DNA from: Proteobacteria bacterium SG_bin5
GTDB taxonomy: Bacteria; Pseudomonadota; Alphaproteobacteria; Sphingomonadales; Sphingomonadaceae
Assembly: GCA_002083475.1 (NCBI GenBank)
Contig: LWDI01000045.1
Location: 37,685 to 101,684 of the forward strand
Length of the DNA: 64,000 nucleotides
Direction: 5' to 3'
Positions 55,185 through 63,116 of this stretch are shown here, one piece after another (the stretch's first letter is position 1; every line of letters begins with the position of its first letter). Below the pieces are notes generated by a model. The model ran no database searches. It was given only the letters and a program-made list of their open reading frames with translations, and was not told where the DNA came from. A program made the position numbers and the translations under genes.

Positions 55185-56410
55185 ACGCACCCAACAGCTT
55201 TCGCGCCCAGCCCGACGAGCGCGGCCATTTCGGGGCGTTCGGCGGCCGCTATGTCGCCGAAACGCTGATGCCGCTGATCCTGGAACTGGAGGCCGAATAT
55301 CGCCGCGCCCAGGCCGATCCCGCTTTCCAGGCCGAGTTCGACGATCTGCTCGAACATTATGTCGGCCGCCCGAGCCCGCTCTATTTCGCCGAGCGGCTGA
55401 CGGCGGCGCTTCGCGAGTCGGCGCCCGCCGGCATGGGCGCGCAAATCTGGTTCAAGCGCGACGAACTCAACCATACCGGCGCGCACAAGATCAACAATTG
55501 CATCGGCCAGATCCTGCTCGCCCGCCGCATGGGCAAGACGCGGATCATCGCGGAGACGGGCGCGGGCCAGCACGGGGTTGCCACCGCGACCGTCGCCGCG
55601 CGCTTCGGCCTGCCGTGCGTCATCTATATGGGCGCGCGCGATATCGAGCGGCAGCAGCCCAATGTCTTCCGCATGAAGCTGTTGGGCGCCGAGGTTCGCC
55701 CGGTCACCTCGGGCGCGGCGACGCTCAAGGACGCGATGAACGAGGGGCTGCGCGATTGGGTCGCGAACGTCCATGATACTTTCTACATCATCGGCACCGC
55801 CGCCGGCCCCCACCCCTATCCCGAGCTGGTGCGCGATTTCCAAAGCGTGATCGGCCGCGAGGCGCGCGCGCAAATGCTCGCCCGCACCGGGCGCCTGCCC
55901 GATCTGCTGGTCGCGGCGATCGGGGGTGGATCGAACGCGATCGGGCTGTTCCATCCCTTCCTCGATGACGCCGAGGTGAAGATGCTCGGCGTCGAGGCGG
56001 CGGGCGAAGGGCTCGACAAGCGCCACGCCGCGAGTCTGGCGGGCGGCGCGCCGGGGGTGCTCCACGGCAACAAAACCTATTTGCTGCAAGACGAAGACGG
56101 CCAGATCACCGAGGCGCATTCGATCTCGGCGGGGCTCGATTATCCAGGGATCGGGCCGGAGCACGCCTGGCTGCGCGACATCGGTCGGGTGGACTATACC
56201 GCCGTCACCGATGGCGAGGCGCTGGATGCCTTCCAGCTTTTGTGCCGCACCGAGGGGATTATTCCGGCGCTCGAGCCGAGCCACGCGATCGCGGCGGTGG
56301 CGAAGGTCGCGCGCGAGATGCGCGAGGATCAAATCGTGCTCGCCAATTTGTGCGGGCGTGGGGACAAGGATATTTTCACCGTCGCCGAGGCGTTGGGGGT
56401 GGCGATTTGA
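55181..56410 (+). CDS. trpB: Tryptophan synthase beta chain
   Basis: This 409 aa PLP enzyme condenses indole with serine. The Schiff-base lysine is K103 in HTGAHKINN, and the PLP phosphate loop is IGGGSNAIG. The N-terminus GHFGAFGGRYVAETL is canonical. trpA would normally follow directly, but a repeat and a DUF559 gene intervene. Confidence 0.98.
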   Translation: MNAPNSFRAQPDERGHFGAFGGRYVAETLMPLILELEAEYRRAQADPAFQAEFDDLLEHYVGRPSPLYFAERLTAALRESAPAGMGAQIWFKRDELNHTGAHKINNCIGQILLARRMGKTRIIAETGAGQHGVATATVAARFGLPCVIYMGARDIERQQPNVFRMKLLGAEVRPVTSGAATLKDAMNEGLRDWVANVHDTFYIIGTAAGPHPYPELVRDFQSVIGREARAQMLARTGRLPDLLVAAIGGGSNAIGLFHPFLDDAEVKMLGVEAAGEGLDKRHAASLAGGAPGVLHGNKTYLLQDEDGQITEAHSISAGLDYPGIGPEHAWLRDIGRVDYTAVTDGEALDAFQLLCRTEGIIPALEPSHAIAAVAKVAREMREDQIVLANLCGRGDKDIFTVAEALGVAI

Positions 56411-56426
56411 GGTTTGGCTCCTTGGC

Positions 56427-56522
56427 CCCCTCTCCCAACCCTCTCCCCTAAAGGGGAGAGGGCTGTTCCGTCGAGCTACACCATAGCCCTCTCCCCTTTA
56501 GGGGAGAGGGTTGGGAGAGGGG
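56427..56522. repeat. Perfect 38-bp inverted repeat between trpB and the DUF559 gene
   Basis: Arms at 56427-56464 and 56485-56522 are exact reverse complements, separated by 20 bases. Each arm contains a nearly palindromic core (CCCTCTCC-CCTAAAGG-GGAGAGGG). It starts 16 bases after the trpB stop. The transcript can fold into one long hairpin or two short ones. No Trp-rich leader is present, so it is not a classic attenuator. Confidence 0.9.
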
Positions 56523-56551
56523 CCGATGCCGGGCACCACGGAGGTTACACG

Positions 56552-56938
56552 ATGCGCGACTCCCGCCTCACCGCTTTCGCTCGCGCCAACCGCAAAGCCC
56601 CCACCCCCGCCGAGCAAAAACTCTGGTTCGCGCTCCGCGCCAAACGCTTCGAAGCCCTGAAATTCCGCCGCCAAAAAGTGATCGGCCCCTATATCGTCGA
56701 TTTCGCCGCCCGCGCCCCGATGCTCGTCATCGAGATTGACGGCGACAGCCACGCAACGCAGGAGCGTTACGACGCCGAGCGGACGCGCTATTTGGAAGAG
56801 CAAGGGTATCAGGTGATCAGGTTCACGAACGCCCAGGTGATGGAAAATTTGGAAGGGGTGCTGCTGACGATCGCAGCGGCCGTGGGCGGCACGTCCCCCC
56901 TCCAAACTCTTTCCGCTGAAAGAGCGAGGGCTATATGA
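56552..56938 (+). CDS. DUF559 endonuclease-like protein
   Basis: This 128 aa protein has the DUF559 layout related to the very-short-patch-repair/restriction-like fold. LTPAEQKLW-like AEQKLWFALRAKRFEALKFRRQ appears (part quoted), then YIVDFAARAPMLVIEIDG with the probable metal-binding Asp and Glu, and QVIRFTNAQV. The start at 56552 follows GGAGG. It overlaps trpA by 4 bases. Function is unknown; nuclease activity is inferred from the fold. Confidence 0.9.
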   Translation: MRDSRLTAFARANRKAPTPAEQKLWFALRAKRFEALKFRRQKVIGPYIVDFAARAPMLVIEIDGDSHATQERYDAERTRYLEEQGYQVIRFTNAQVMENLEGVLLTIAAAVGGTSPLQTLSAERARAI

Positions 56939-57723
56939 CCCGCCTTGCCACCAGCTTCGCCGCCCCCCGCCCCGCGCTCGTCACCTTCGTCACCGCCGGT
57001 GACGGCCCCACGCCCGCGATCCTCGACGCGCTCGTCGCGGGCGGCGCGGACGTGATCGAGCTGGGGATGCCCTTCACCGATCCGATGGCCGATGGCCCGG
57101 CGATTCAGGCGGCGAACCTTCGCAGCCTCGCCGCCGGCACCACCACCGCGAACATCCTGCAAATCGCCGCCGATTTCCGCGCGCGCCACCCGAGCGTGCC
57201 GCTAGTGCTGATGGGCTATGCCAATCCGATGCTCCGGCGCGGGGCGGAATGGTTCGCGGCGCACGCGGCCGAAGCCGGGGTCGATGGCGTGATCTGCGTC
57301 GATCTGCCGCCCGAGGAGGACGAGCTCGCCCCGGCGCTCGCCGCGCGCGGCCTTGCGTTCATCCGCCTCGCCACCCCCACCACCGATGCCGTGCGCCTCC
57401 CCGCCGTGCTCCAGGGCGCGAGCGGGTTCCTCTATTATGTCTCGGTCGCCGGGATCACCGGGCTGCAACAGGCGGCGCAAGCCTCGATCGAGGCCGCCGT
57501 CGCGCGGCTCAAGGGCCAGACCGACCTCCCCGTCGCGGTCGGCTTCGGCGTGCGCACCCCCGAACAGGCCGCCGCCATCGCGCGCGTCGCCGACGGCGTC
57601 GTCGTCGGCTCGGCGATCGTCGAACTCGTCGCCCGGCACGGCGCGAGCGCCGCCGAGCCGGTCCGCGCCTTCACCGCCGCGCTTGCGCAAGCCGTGCACG
57701 GCGCGCAAAAGGCGGCAGCATGA
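56935..57723 (+). CDS. trpA: Tryptophan synthase alpha chain
   Basis: This 262 aa TIM-barrel enzyme cleaves indole-3-glycerol phosphate and passes indole to TrpB. The catalytic Glu42 and Asp53 lie in IELGMPFTDPMADGP. The phosphate loops GFGVRTPEQ and GVVVGSAIVE are present. The start overlaps the DUF559 gene, so the inserted gene preserves coupling, and the stop overlaps accD by 4 bases. Confidence 0.97.
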   Translation: MTRLATSFAAPRPALVTFVTAGDGPTPAILDALVAGGADVIELGMPFTDPMADGPAIQAANLRSLAAGTTTANILQIAADFRARHPSVPLVLMGYANPMLRRGAEWFAAHAAEAGVDGVICVDLPPEEDELAPALAARGLAFIRLATPTTDAVRLPAVLQGASGFLYYVSVAGITGLQQAAQASIEAAVARLKGQTDLPVAVGFGVRTPEQAAAIARVADGVVVGSAIVELVARHGASAAEPVRAFTAALAQAVHGAQKAAA

Positions 57724-58574
57724 GCTGGCTCTCCAACGTCCGCAACGCGCTCTCGCTCGTCGTCCCCAAGAAGGAGACGCCCGACAATCTCTGGCACAAG
57801 TGCAAGGGATGCGGGCAGATGGTGTTCAGCAAGGAGCTGGCGGACAATCTCCACGTCTGCCCGCATTGCCAGCATCATGAACGGATCGGGCCGAACGAGC
57901 GCTTCGCGCAGCTGTTCGATCCCGGCAGTTGCTCACCGCTCCCCGCGCCGAAAGTGGCCGAAGACCCGCTCAAATTCCGCGACACCAAACGCTATCCCGA
58001 TCGCTTGCGCGCCGCCCGCGCCGCGACCGGCGAGGCCGACGCGCTGGTCAATGCGCGCGGGCTGATCGAGGGCCAGCGCGCGGTCGTCGGCGTCCAGGAT
58101 TTCGCCTTCATGGGCGGATCGATGGGGCAGGCCGTCGGCGAGGCGTTCATCGCCGGCGTCGAAGCCGCGATCGCCGACGCCTGCCCGTACATCATCTTCA
58201 CCGCCGCCGGCGGCGCGCGGATGCAGGAGGGCATCCTTTCGCTGATGCAGATGCCGCGCGCGACCGTCGCGATCCAGATGCTCCACGATGCCGGCCTGCC
58301 CTATATCGTCGTGCTGACCGACCCGACGACGGGCGGCGTCACCGCGAGCTATGCGATGCTGGGCGACGTGCAGATCGCCGAGCCGGGCGCGCTGATCGGC
58401 TTCGCAGGGCAACGCGTGATCGAGCAGACGATCCGCGAAAAATTGCCCGAGGGCTTTCAGCGCGCCGAATATCTGCTCGAACATGGCATGATCGACATGG
58501 TGGTGCCGCGTGCCGAGCTGCGCGCGACGCTCGCGCGGTTGATCGGCTATCTGGCGCCGCGCGCCGCCGCCTGA
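57720..58574 (+). CDS. accD: Acetyl-CoA carboxylase carboxyltransferase subunit beta
   Basis: This 284 aa subunit forms the carboxyltransferase with AccA, making malonyl-CoA for fatty acid synthesis. The zinc ribbon cysteines are C28, C31, C47 and C50 (CKGC and CPHC). The crotonase-like body has FTAAGGARMQEGILSL and TTGGVTASYAMLGD. trpA-accD-folC is a common order in alphaproteobacteria. Confidence 0.98.
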   Translation: MSWLSNVRNALSLVVPKKETPDNLWHKCKGCGQMVFSKELADNLHVCPHCQHHERIGPNERFAQLFDPGSCSPLPAPKVAEDPLKFRDTKRYPDRLRAARAATGEADALVNARGLIEGQRAVVGVQDFAFMGGSMGQAVGEAFIAGVEAAIADACPYIIFTAAGGARMQEGILSLMQMPRATVAIQMLHDAGLPYIVVLTDPTTGGVTASYAMLGDVQIAEPGALIGFAGQRVIEQTIREKLPEGFQRAEYLLEHGMIDMVVPRAELRATLARLIGYLAPRAAA

Positions 58575-58575
58575 C

Positions 58576-59883
58576 TTGCCCGACCGCGCTTTCTCTGCCT
58601 CGCCCGAGGTACAGGCGCAGCTCGATCGGCTTTGGGCGCTGTCGCCCGGCGCCGATGTGCTCGGGCTCGAGCGGATCACGAAATTGCTCGCGCGGCTCGG
58701 CGATCCGCAGCGCCGGCTGCCCCCCGTGTTCCATGTCGCGGGCACCAACGGCAAGGGATCGACCTGTGCTTTCCTGCGCAGCGGCCTGGAGGCGGCGGGC
58801 TACCGCGTCCATGTCTATACCAGCCCGCATCTGGTGCGCTTCAACGAACGCATCCGGCTCGCGGGCGCGCTGATCGACGACGACGCGCTCGCCCCGCTGC
58901 TCGCGCGGGTGCTCGACGCGGGCGGCGACATCGGCGCGAGCTTCTTCGAAGTGACGACGGCGGCGGCGTTCCTCGCCTTCGCCGAGACCCCGGCGGACGC
59001 CTGTGTGATCGAGGTGGGGCTCGGCGGGCGGCTCGACGCGACCAACGTGCTGGCGCCGGTGGTGACGGGGATCGCGCAACTGGGGCTCGATCACCAGCAA
59101 TTCCTGGGCGACACCGTCGAGGCGATCGCGGCCGAAAAAGCCGGGATCGCGCGCGCGAACGTGCCGCTGGTGACGATGGCTTATCCGCCGAGCGTCGCCG
59201 CCGCCGTGGCGGCGGTCGCGCGCGCGGGTGGAGCCAAGATCGTCGCCGAGGGGCGCGATTGGCGGCTCACCGAGCCCTTTGGCTATGAGGACGCGCGAGG
59301 CGCCGTGGCGCTCGCCCCGCCGCGCCTGCCGGGGGCGCATCAGCGGCGCAATCTGGGGCTCGCCACCGCGATGCTGCGGCATCAGACGGCGTTGAGGGTG
59401 CCCGAGGCGGCGCTGAGCCAGGCCGGGGCGCGCGCGCAATGGCCGGCGCGGATGCAGCGGCTCGCGCCAGGCGCGCTCACCGCCTCGCTGCCGCCGGGGA
59501 GCAGCTTGTGGCTCGACGGCGGGCACAACGCCGCCGCCGCCGAAGCCGTGCGCGCGGCGATCACCGAGGCGAGCGGGGACGCGCCGATCTGGCTGGTGAT
59601 CGGGATGCTCGCGAACAAGGATGCCGGCGCGCTGCTCGCCGCGCTCGCGCCGGGGGCGGCGGGGCTGGTCGCGGTGCCGGTCGCCGATCACGCGCATCAC
59701 CCGCCCGAGGTGCTCGCGGCGAAAGCGGCGGCGCTCGGTCTCGCCGCCGAGGTAGCGGCCGATCTGCCCGAGGCGCTCGCCCGGGTCGGCGCGCGGATGA
59801 GGGCACCGGGGGCGGTGCTGATCCTCGGCTCGCTTTATCTCGCCGGCGCCGCGCTCGCCGCCAATGGCGAGGCGCCGGCTTGA
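58576..59883 (+). CDS. folC: Folylpolyglutamate/dihydrofolate synthase
   Basis: This 435 aa ATP-dependent ligase adds glutamate to (dihydro)folate. The P-loop GTNGKGS is at residues 56-62, and the conserved DATNVL and LDGGHNAAAAEA motifs follow. The best start is TTG at 58576, two bases after the accD stop; no ATG fits the N-terminus. Bifunctionality is typical of the bacterial family but not shown here. Confidence 0.95.
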   Translation: MPDRAFSASPEVQAQLDRLWALSPGADVLGLERITKLLARLGDPQRRLPPVFHVAGTNGKGSTCAFLRSGLEAAGYRVHVYTSPHLVRFNERIRLAGALIDDDALAPLLARVLDAGGDIGASFFEVTTAAAFLAFAETPADACVIEVGLGGRLDATNVLAPVVTGIAQLGLDHQQFLGDTVEAIAAEKAGIARANVPLVTMAYPPSVAAAVAAVARAGGAKIVAEGRDWRLTEPFGYEDARGAVALAPPRLPGAHQRRNLGLATAMLRHQTALRVPEAALSQAGARAQWPARMQRLAPGALTASLPPGSSLWLDGGHNAAAAEAVRAAITEASGDAPIWLVIGMLANKDAGALLAALAPGAAGLVAVPVADHAHHPPEVLAAKAAALGLAAEVAADLPEALARVGARMRAPGAVLILGSLYLAGAALAANGEAPA

Positions 59884-59972
59884 ACGCGCGCGCTCGCGTA
59901 AACATGCCTAAGTAATCGCGCCAATTTCGCGCGGCGGGTAGCTCGGTCACAAAGGTGGCGAAAGGAGCCGCC

Positions 59973-60392
59973 ATGACGCTGCTCGCCGATCTCGCCGTTC
60001 CCAGCCGCCCCTTGCCGCGTGACGAAGGCGGCCGGCTGTTGCTTGCCTCGCTCCGCAAGATGCGCTGGAACGGGGTGGAGGATGCCGCGCTCGCCCAGCG
60101 TTTCGTCACGCTGTTCGGGCGCGATTTTCGCCGGGTGCTGTTCGTGACGCGGATGCTCGCCGAGCAGCTGAACGAGGCGCCCAGCGTCAAATTCGGCACC
60201 TGCCGCCGCACCCGCATGACCGAGAGCGAAGCGATGCTGATCGCGATCGCCGCGCGGCTGCCGGGCAACGTGCCCGCCGCGCGGCTGCTGCTCGCCGATC
60301 TGCTCGGCACGCGCGCGATCGACGCGATGCTCGCCGCGCTGTTCGCGGTGAGCGAGGCCTTCGCGGCGATGGGCAAGCCGATCGGGGGGTAA
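59973..60392 (+). CDS. Hypothetical protein, 139 aa
   Basis: I do not recognise a family. The protein is helical and Ala/Leu/Arg-rich with no signal peptide or clear membrane span, and has one Cys (FGTCRRTRM). The ATG at 59973 follows AAAGGAG, an excellent ribosome-binding site, which supports a real gene. It lies 89 bases after folC and before a MITE-like element. An in-frame ATG at 59955 lacks this spacing. Confidence 0.65.
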   Translation: MTLLADLAVPSRPLPRDEGGRLLLASLRKMRWNGVEDAALAQRFVTLFGRDFRRVLFVTRMLAEQLNEAPSVKFGTCRRTRMTESEAMLIAIAARLPGNVPAARLLLADLLGTRAIDAMLAALFAVSEAFAAMGKPIGG

Positions 60393-60397
60393 GGCGC

Positions 60398-60503
60398 CTA
60401 GAGCGGTTTCCGATCCGATTGCATCGGATCGCCGCTCTAAATCTTTGATTTACCGCGATTTCCAAGCCGGCAGGTGATTCCACCTGCCTGGAAATCGCTC
60501 TAG
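60398..60503. mobile_element. MITE-like element, 106 bp, at the ampG-like 3' end
   Basis: Inverted ends CTAGAGCGGTTTCC (60398-60411) and its complement (60490-60503) differ by one base. Inside are a GATCCGATTGCATCGGATC hairpin and a GCAGGTGATTCCACCTGC hairpin. The left end resembles the 264 bp element at 19913 (CTAGAGC-GTTT-CGATC). The terminal CTAG provides the stop codon of the ampG-like gene on the minus strand. Confidence 0.78.
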
Positions 60504-61876
60504 CGAGACGCCTCCGCCGGCTCTTCCACCCCCGCGCTGCCGATCGAGGCGTCCACCAGCCCGCTGCGGCTCATCCACCAGAAGAGCAGAACGCCCGGCA
60601 ACGCGGCCAGGGTGGTGAAGAGATAGAAATTCACATAGCCCAGCCGCTCGACCAAAGCGCCCGCCGTGGTCCCCGTCACGATCCGCCCGACCACGCTCGC
60701 CGCCGCCGAGATCAGCGCATATTGTGCCGCCGTATAGCGCAAATCGGTGAGCGCCGAGAAATAAGCGATCACGCACACCCCGCCGATGCCGCTCGCGAAA
60801 TTCTCGAACCCTTGCGCCGCCGCCATCGCGACATTGTCATGCCGCAGCAGCGCGAGGCCGGCGAAGCTGGCGTTGGAGACCGCCATCAGCACCAGGCTCA
60901 GCAGCACCGAGGCCTTCATCCCCAGCCGCGCGTAAAGCGCCCCGCCCGCGAAAATGCCGAGCAGATAGGCCCAAAAACCCACGCCCACATCGTAAACCGC
61001 GATCTCGGTGTTCGAATAGCCCAAGTCGTTATAAAGCAGCCGCACGGTCAATTGGCCGAGCGTGTCGCCGATCTTGTGGACCAGGATGAACAGCAGCACC
61101 AGCAAGGCGCCGCGCCGCTGGAAGAATTGCACGAAGGGCGCGACCACCGACGCCTCGATCTCCGCCCAGCCCCGCCGCTCGGCGGGCGGCCGGTGGCGGG
61201 CCGGCTCGCCGAGCGCGAGCCCGGTGAGCATCGCCGGCAGCGCGAACACCGCGCATAGCGCATAGCCCCACTGCCACCCCAGGCTCTCGGCGACGACCAG
61301 CGCCGTCGCGCCGGCGGCGACCGAACCGATCCGCCAGCCATATTGCGTCATCCCCGAGCCGACCCCCAATTGTTCGGGACGCAGGATCTCGATGCGATAG
61401 GCGTCGATCACGATGTCGAAGGTCGCGCCCGCGAAGGCGACGAGCAGCGCGGCGACCACGGTTTCCTGCAGGCTCGCGGCGGGATCGACGCGCGCCAGGT
61501 TGAGCACCGCCAGAATCACCAGCACGCCCGCGAACAACAGCCAGCTCACGCGCTGGCCGAGCAGCCCGATCCCCGGCAGCCGCACGCCCTCCACCACCCA
61601 GGCCCACAGCGGCTTCAGATTGTAGATCAATATGGCGAGGGTGAAAGCGGTGACCGATTTCTTGTCGATCCCCGCCTGGGCAAGCCGCGACGTGAGCGTC
61701 GCGCCGATCATCGCATAGGGAAAGCCCGACGACACGCCGAGGAAAAAGGCGGCGAGCGGCTCGCGTTCGGCATAGGGGCGCACCGGGCCGAGCAGCCGCG
61801 CGAAGGCGGGCAGCCGCGACAAGCCGCCCAACCCCAAAACCACGGCGACGAACGCGCCGACCCACCATTCGCTCAC
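60500..61876 (-). CDS. AmpG-like major facilitator permease
   Basis: This 458 aa membrane protein has about 12-14 spans and the AmpG-type GVSSGFPYAMIGATL first motif, YNLKPLWAWVV and later TLGQLTVRLLYNDLGYS. AmpG imports anhydromuropeptides for cell-wall recycling. The start is GTG at 61876; no ATG fits. Its stop codon lies in the 106 bp MITE-like element. A longer open frame upstream runs into the divergent Rieske gene and is not used. Confidence 0.85.
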   Translation of the reverse strand: MSEWWVGAFVAVVLGLGGLSRLPAFARLLGPVRPYAEREPLAAFFLGVSSGFPYAMIGATLTSRLAQAGIDKKSVTAFTLAILIYNLKPLWAWVVEGVRLPGIGLLGQRVSWLLFAGVLVILAVLNLARVDPAASLQETVVAALLVAFAGATFDIVIDAYRIEILRPEQLGVGSGMTQYGWRIGSVAAGATALVVAESLGWQWGYALCAVFALPAMLTGLALGEPARHRPPAERRGWAEIEASVVAPFVQFFQRRGALLVLLFILVHKIGDTLGQLTVRLLYNDLGYSNTEIAVYDVGVGFWAYLLGIFAGGALYARLGMKASVLLSLVLMAVSNASFAGLALLRHDNVAMAAAQGFENFASGIGGVCVIAYFSALTDLRYTAAQYALISAAASVVGRIVTGTTAGALVERLGYVNFYLFTTLAALPGVLLFWWMSRSGLVDASIGSAGVEEPAEASR

Positions 61877-61936
61877 GTGTTCGCTTGCTCCCCAGGCTCC
61901 AAGCGACCACAGTAGCGCCAAAAAAGGAGAGAGGCC

Positions 61937-63085
61937 ATGAACGATCTGGCACCCGCGCGCCCGACCGAGGGCCAACTCGCGCTCGCCGAGCAATTGGCGC
62001 GGGGGCACGCGGCGCCGGCACCGGCGCTCGATCACGTGCCGGCCTGGGTCTATACCTCGCCAGAGCGCCATGCCGCCGAACGAGCGGCGATCTTCGCGCG
62101 GGCGCCGCTCGTGATCGCCCCGTCGGCGCTGCTGCCCGAGCCGGGCATGGCGGTGCCGCATGACGGCTTCGGCAAGCCTTTGCTCGTCACCCGTGACCGG
62201 CAGGGCACCGCGCATGTGTTCCTGAACGTCTGCCGCCACCGGGGGACGCGGCTGGTCGAGGGCGCGCAAGCCATTTGCGCCGCGCGGCTGATCTGCCCCT
62301 ATCACGCCTGGAGCTATGGGCTCGACGGCGCGCTGCTCGCGCTGCCGCGCGCCGATGCTTTCCCGGGCCTCGACAAGGCGGATTACGCGCTCAGGCGGTT
62401 GCCGACGGTGGAAGCGGGCGGGCTGATCTGGTTCGCCTTCGATGAAGCGGCGGACTTCAGCGAAGCGCGCGCGCTCGCCGCCGATTTCGAGGCCTTCGCG
62501 CTCCCCCGCCAACATCTCTTCCGCCGCCGCACTCACCGGGTCGCGGCGAATTGGAAGCTGATCATGGACGCGTTTCTGGAAGGCTATCACGTCCAGCGGC
62601 TCCATGCCGAGACGATCGGGCGCTTCTTCAAGGATGGCGTGACGACCGCCGACGCGGTCGGCGCGCATCAGCGCTCGGCGGTGGGGCGCGAGGCCGATCT
62701 GGTCGCGGCGGCGGCGGGCGACTGGGGGGCGTTACGCGCGGCGATCACTTATACCTATCAGCTCTTCCCCGGCACGGTGCTGATCGTGAGCCCCGATTAC
62801 GTCAATCTGCTGGTGCTGATGCCGCAAGCGGCGGGCGAAGTGCTGGTCGAGGATTTCATGCTCATCCCCGAGCCGCCCGCGACCGACAAGGCGCGCGACC
62901 ATTGGGAGCGGAGCTGGGCCTTGCTCGACGGCCAGGTCTTCGCGCGCGAGGATTTCCGCGCCGCCGAGCTTGGGCAACAGGGGCTCGAATCGGGCGCGAT
63001 CGCGCATTTGACGCTCGGCGCGCTCGAACAGGGAATCGCGCATTTCCACGCGAGCGTGACGGCGGCGATCGCGCGCGCTTTTTGA
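61937..63085 (+). CDS. Rieske [2Fe-2S] aromatic ring-hydroxylating oxygenase, alpha subunit-like
   Basis: This 382 aa protein has the Rieske ligands C99, H101, C120 and H123 (CRHRG and CPYHAW) and the mononuclear-iron motif EGYHVQRLH with an aspartate bridging region (NWKLIMDAFLEG). Such enzymes hydroxylate or demethylate aromatic or quaternary-ammonium compounds using a separate reductase, none of which is adjacent. The start follows AAAAAGGAGAGAGGCC. Substrate is unknown. Confidence 0.92.
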   Translation: MNDLAPARPTEGQLALAEQLARGHAAPAPALDHVPAWVYTSPERHAAERAAIFARAPLVIAPSALLPEPGMAVPHDGFGKPLLVTRDRQGTAHVFLNVCRHRGTRLVEGAQAICAARLICPYHAWSYGLDGALLALPRADAFPGLDKADYALRRLPTVEAGGLIWFAFDEAADFSEARALAADFEAFALPRQHLFRRRTHRVAANWKLIMDAFLEGYHVQRLHAETIGRFFKDGVTTADAVGAHQRSAVGREADLVAAAAGDWGALRAAITYTYQLFPGTVLIVSPDYVNLLVLMPQAAGEVLVEDFMLIPEPPATDKARDHWERSWALLDGQVFAREDFRAAELGQQGLESGAIAHLTLGALEQGIAHFHASVTAAIARAF

Positions 63086-63116
63086 TCCGGGGGCAAAAGC
63101 CGCTAAAGGGCCGCGG

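Noticed and set aside
56427..56522. trp attenuator
   Set aside because: No Trp-rich leader peptide or terminator T tract is present, and the structure lies after trpB rather than before the operon.
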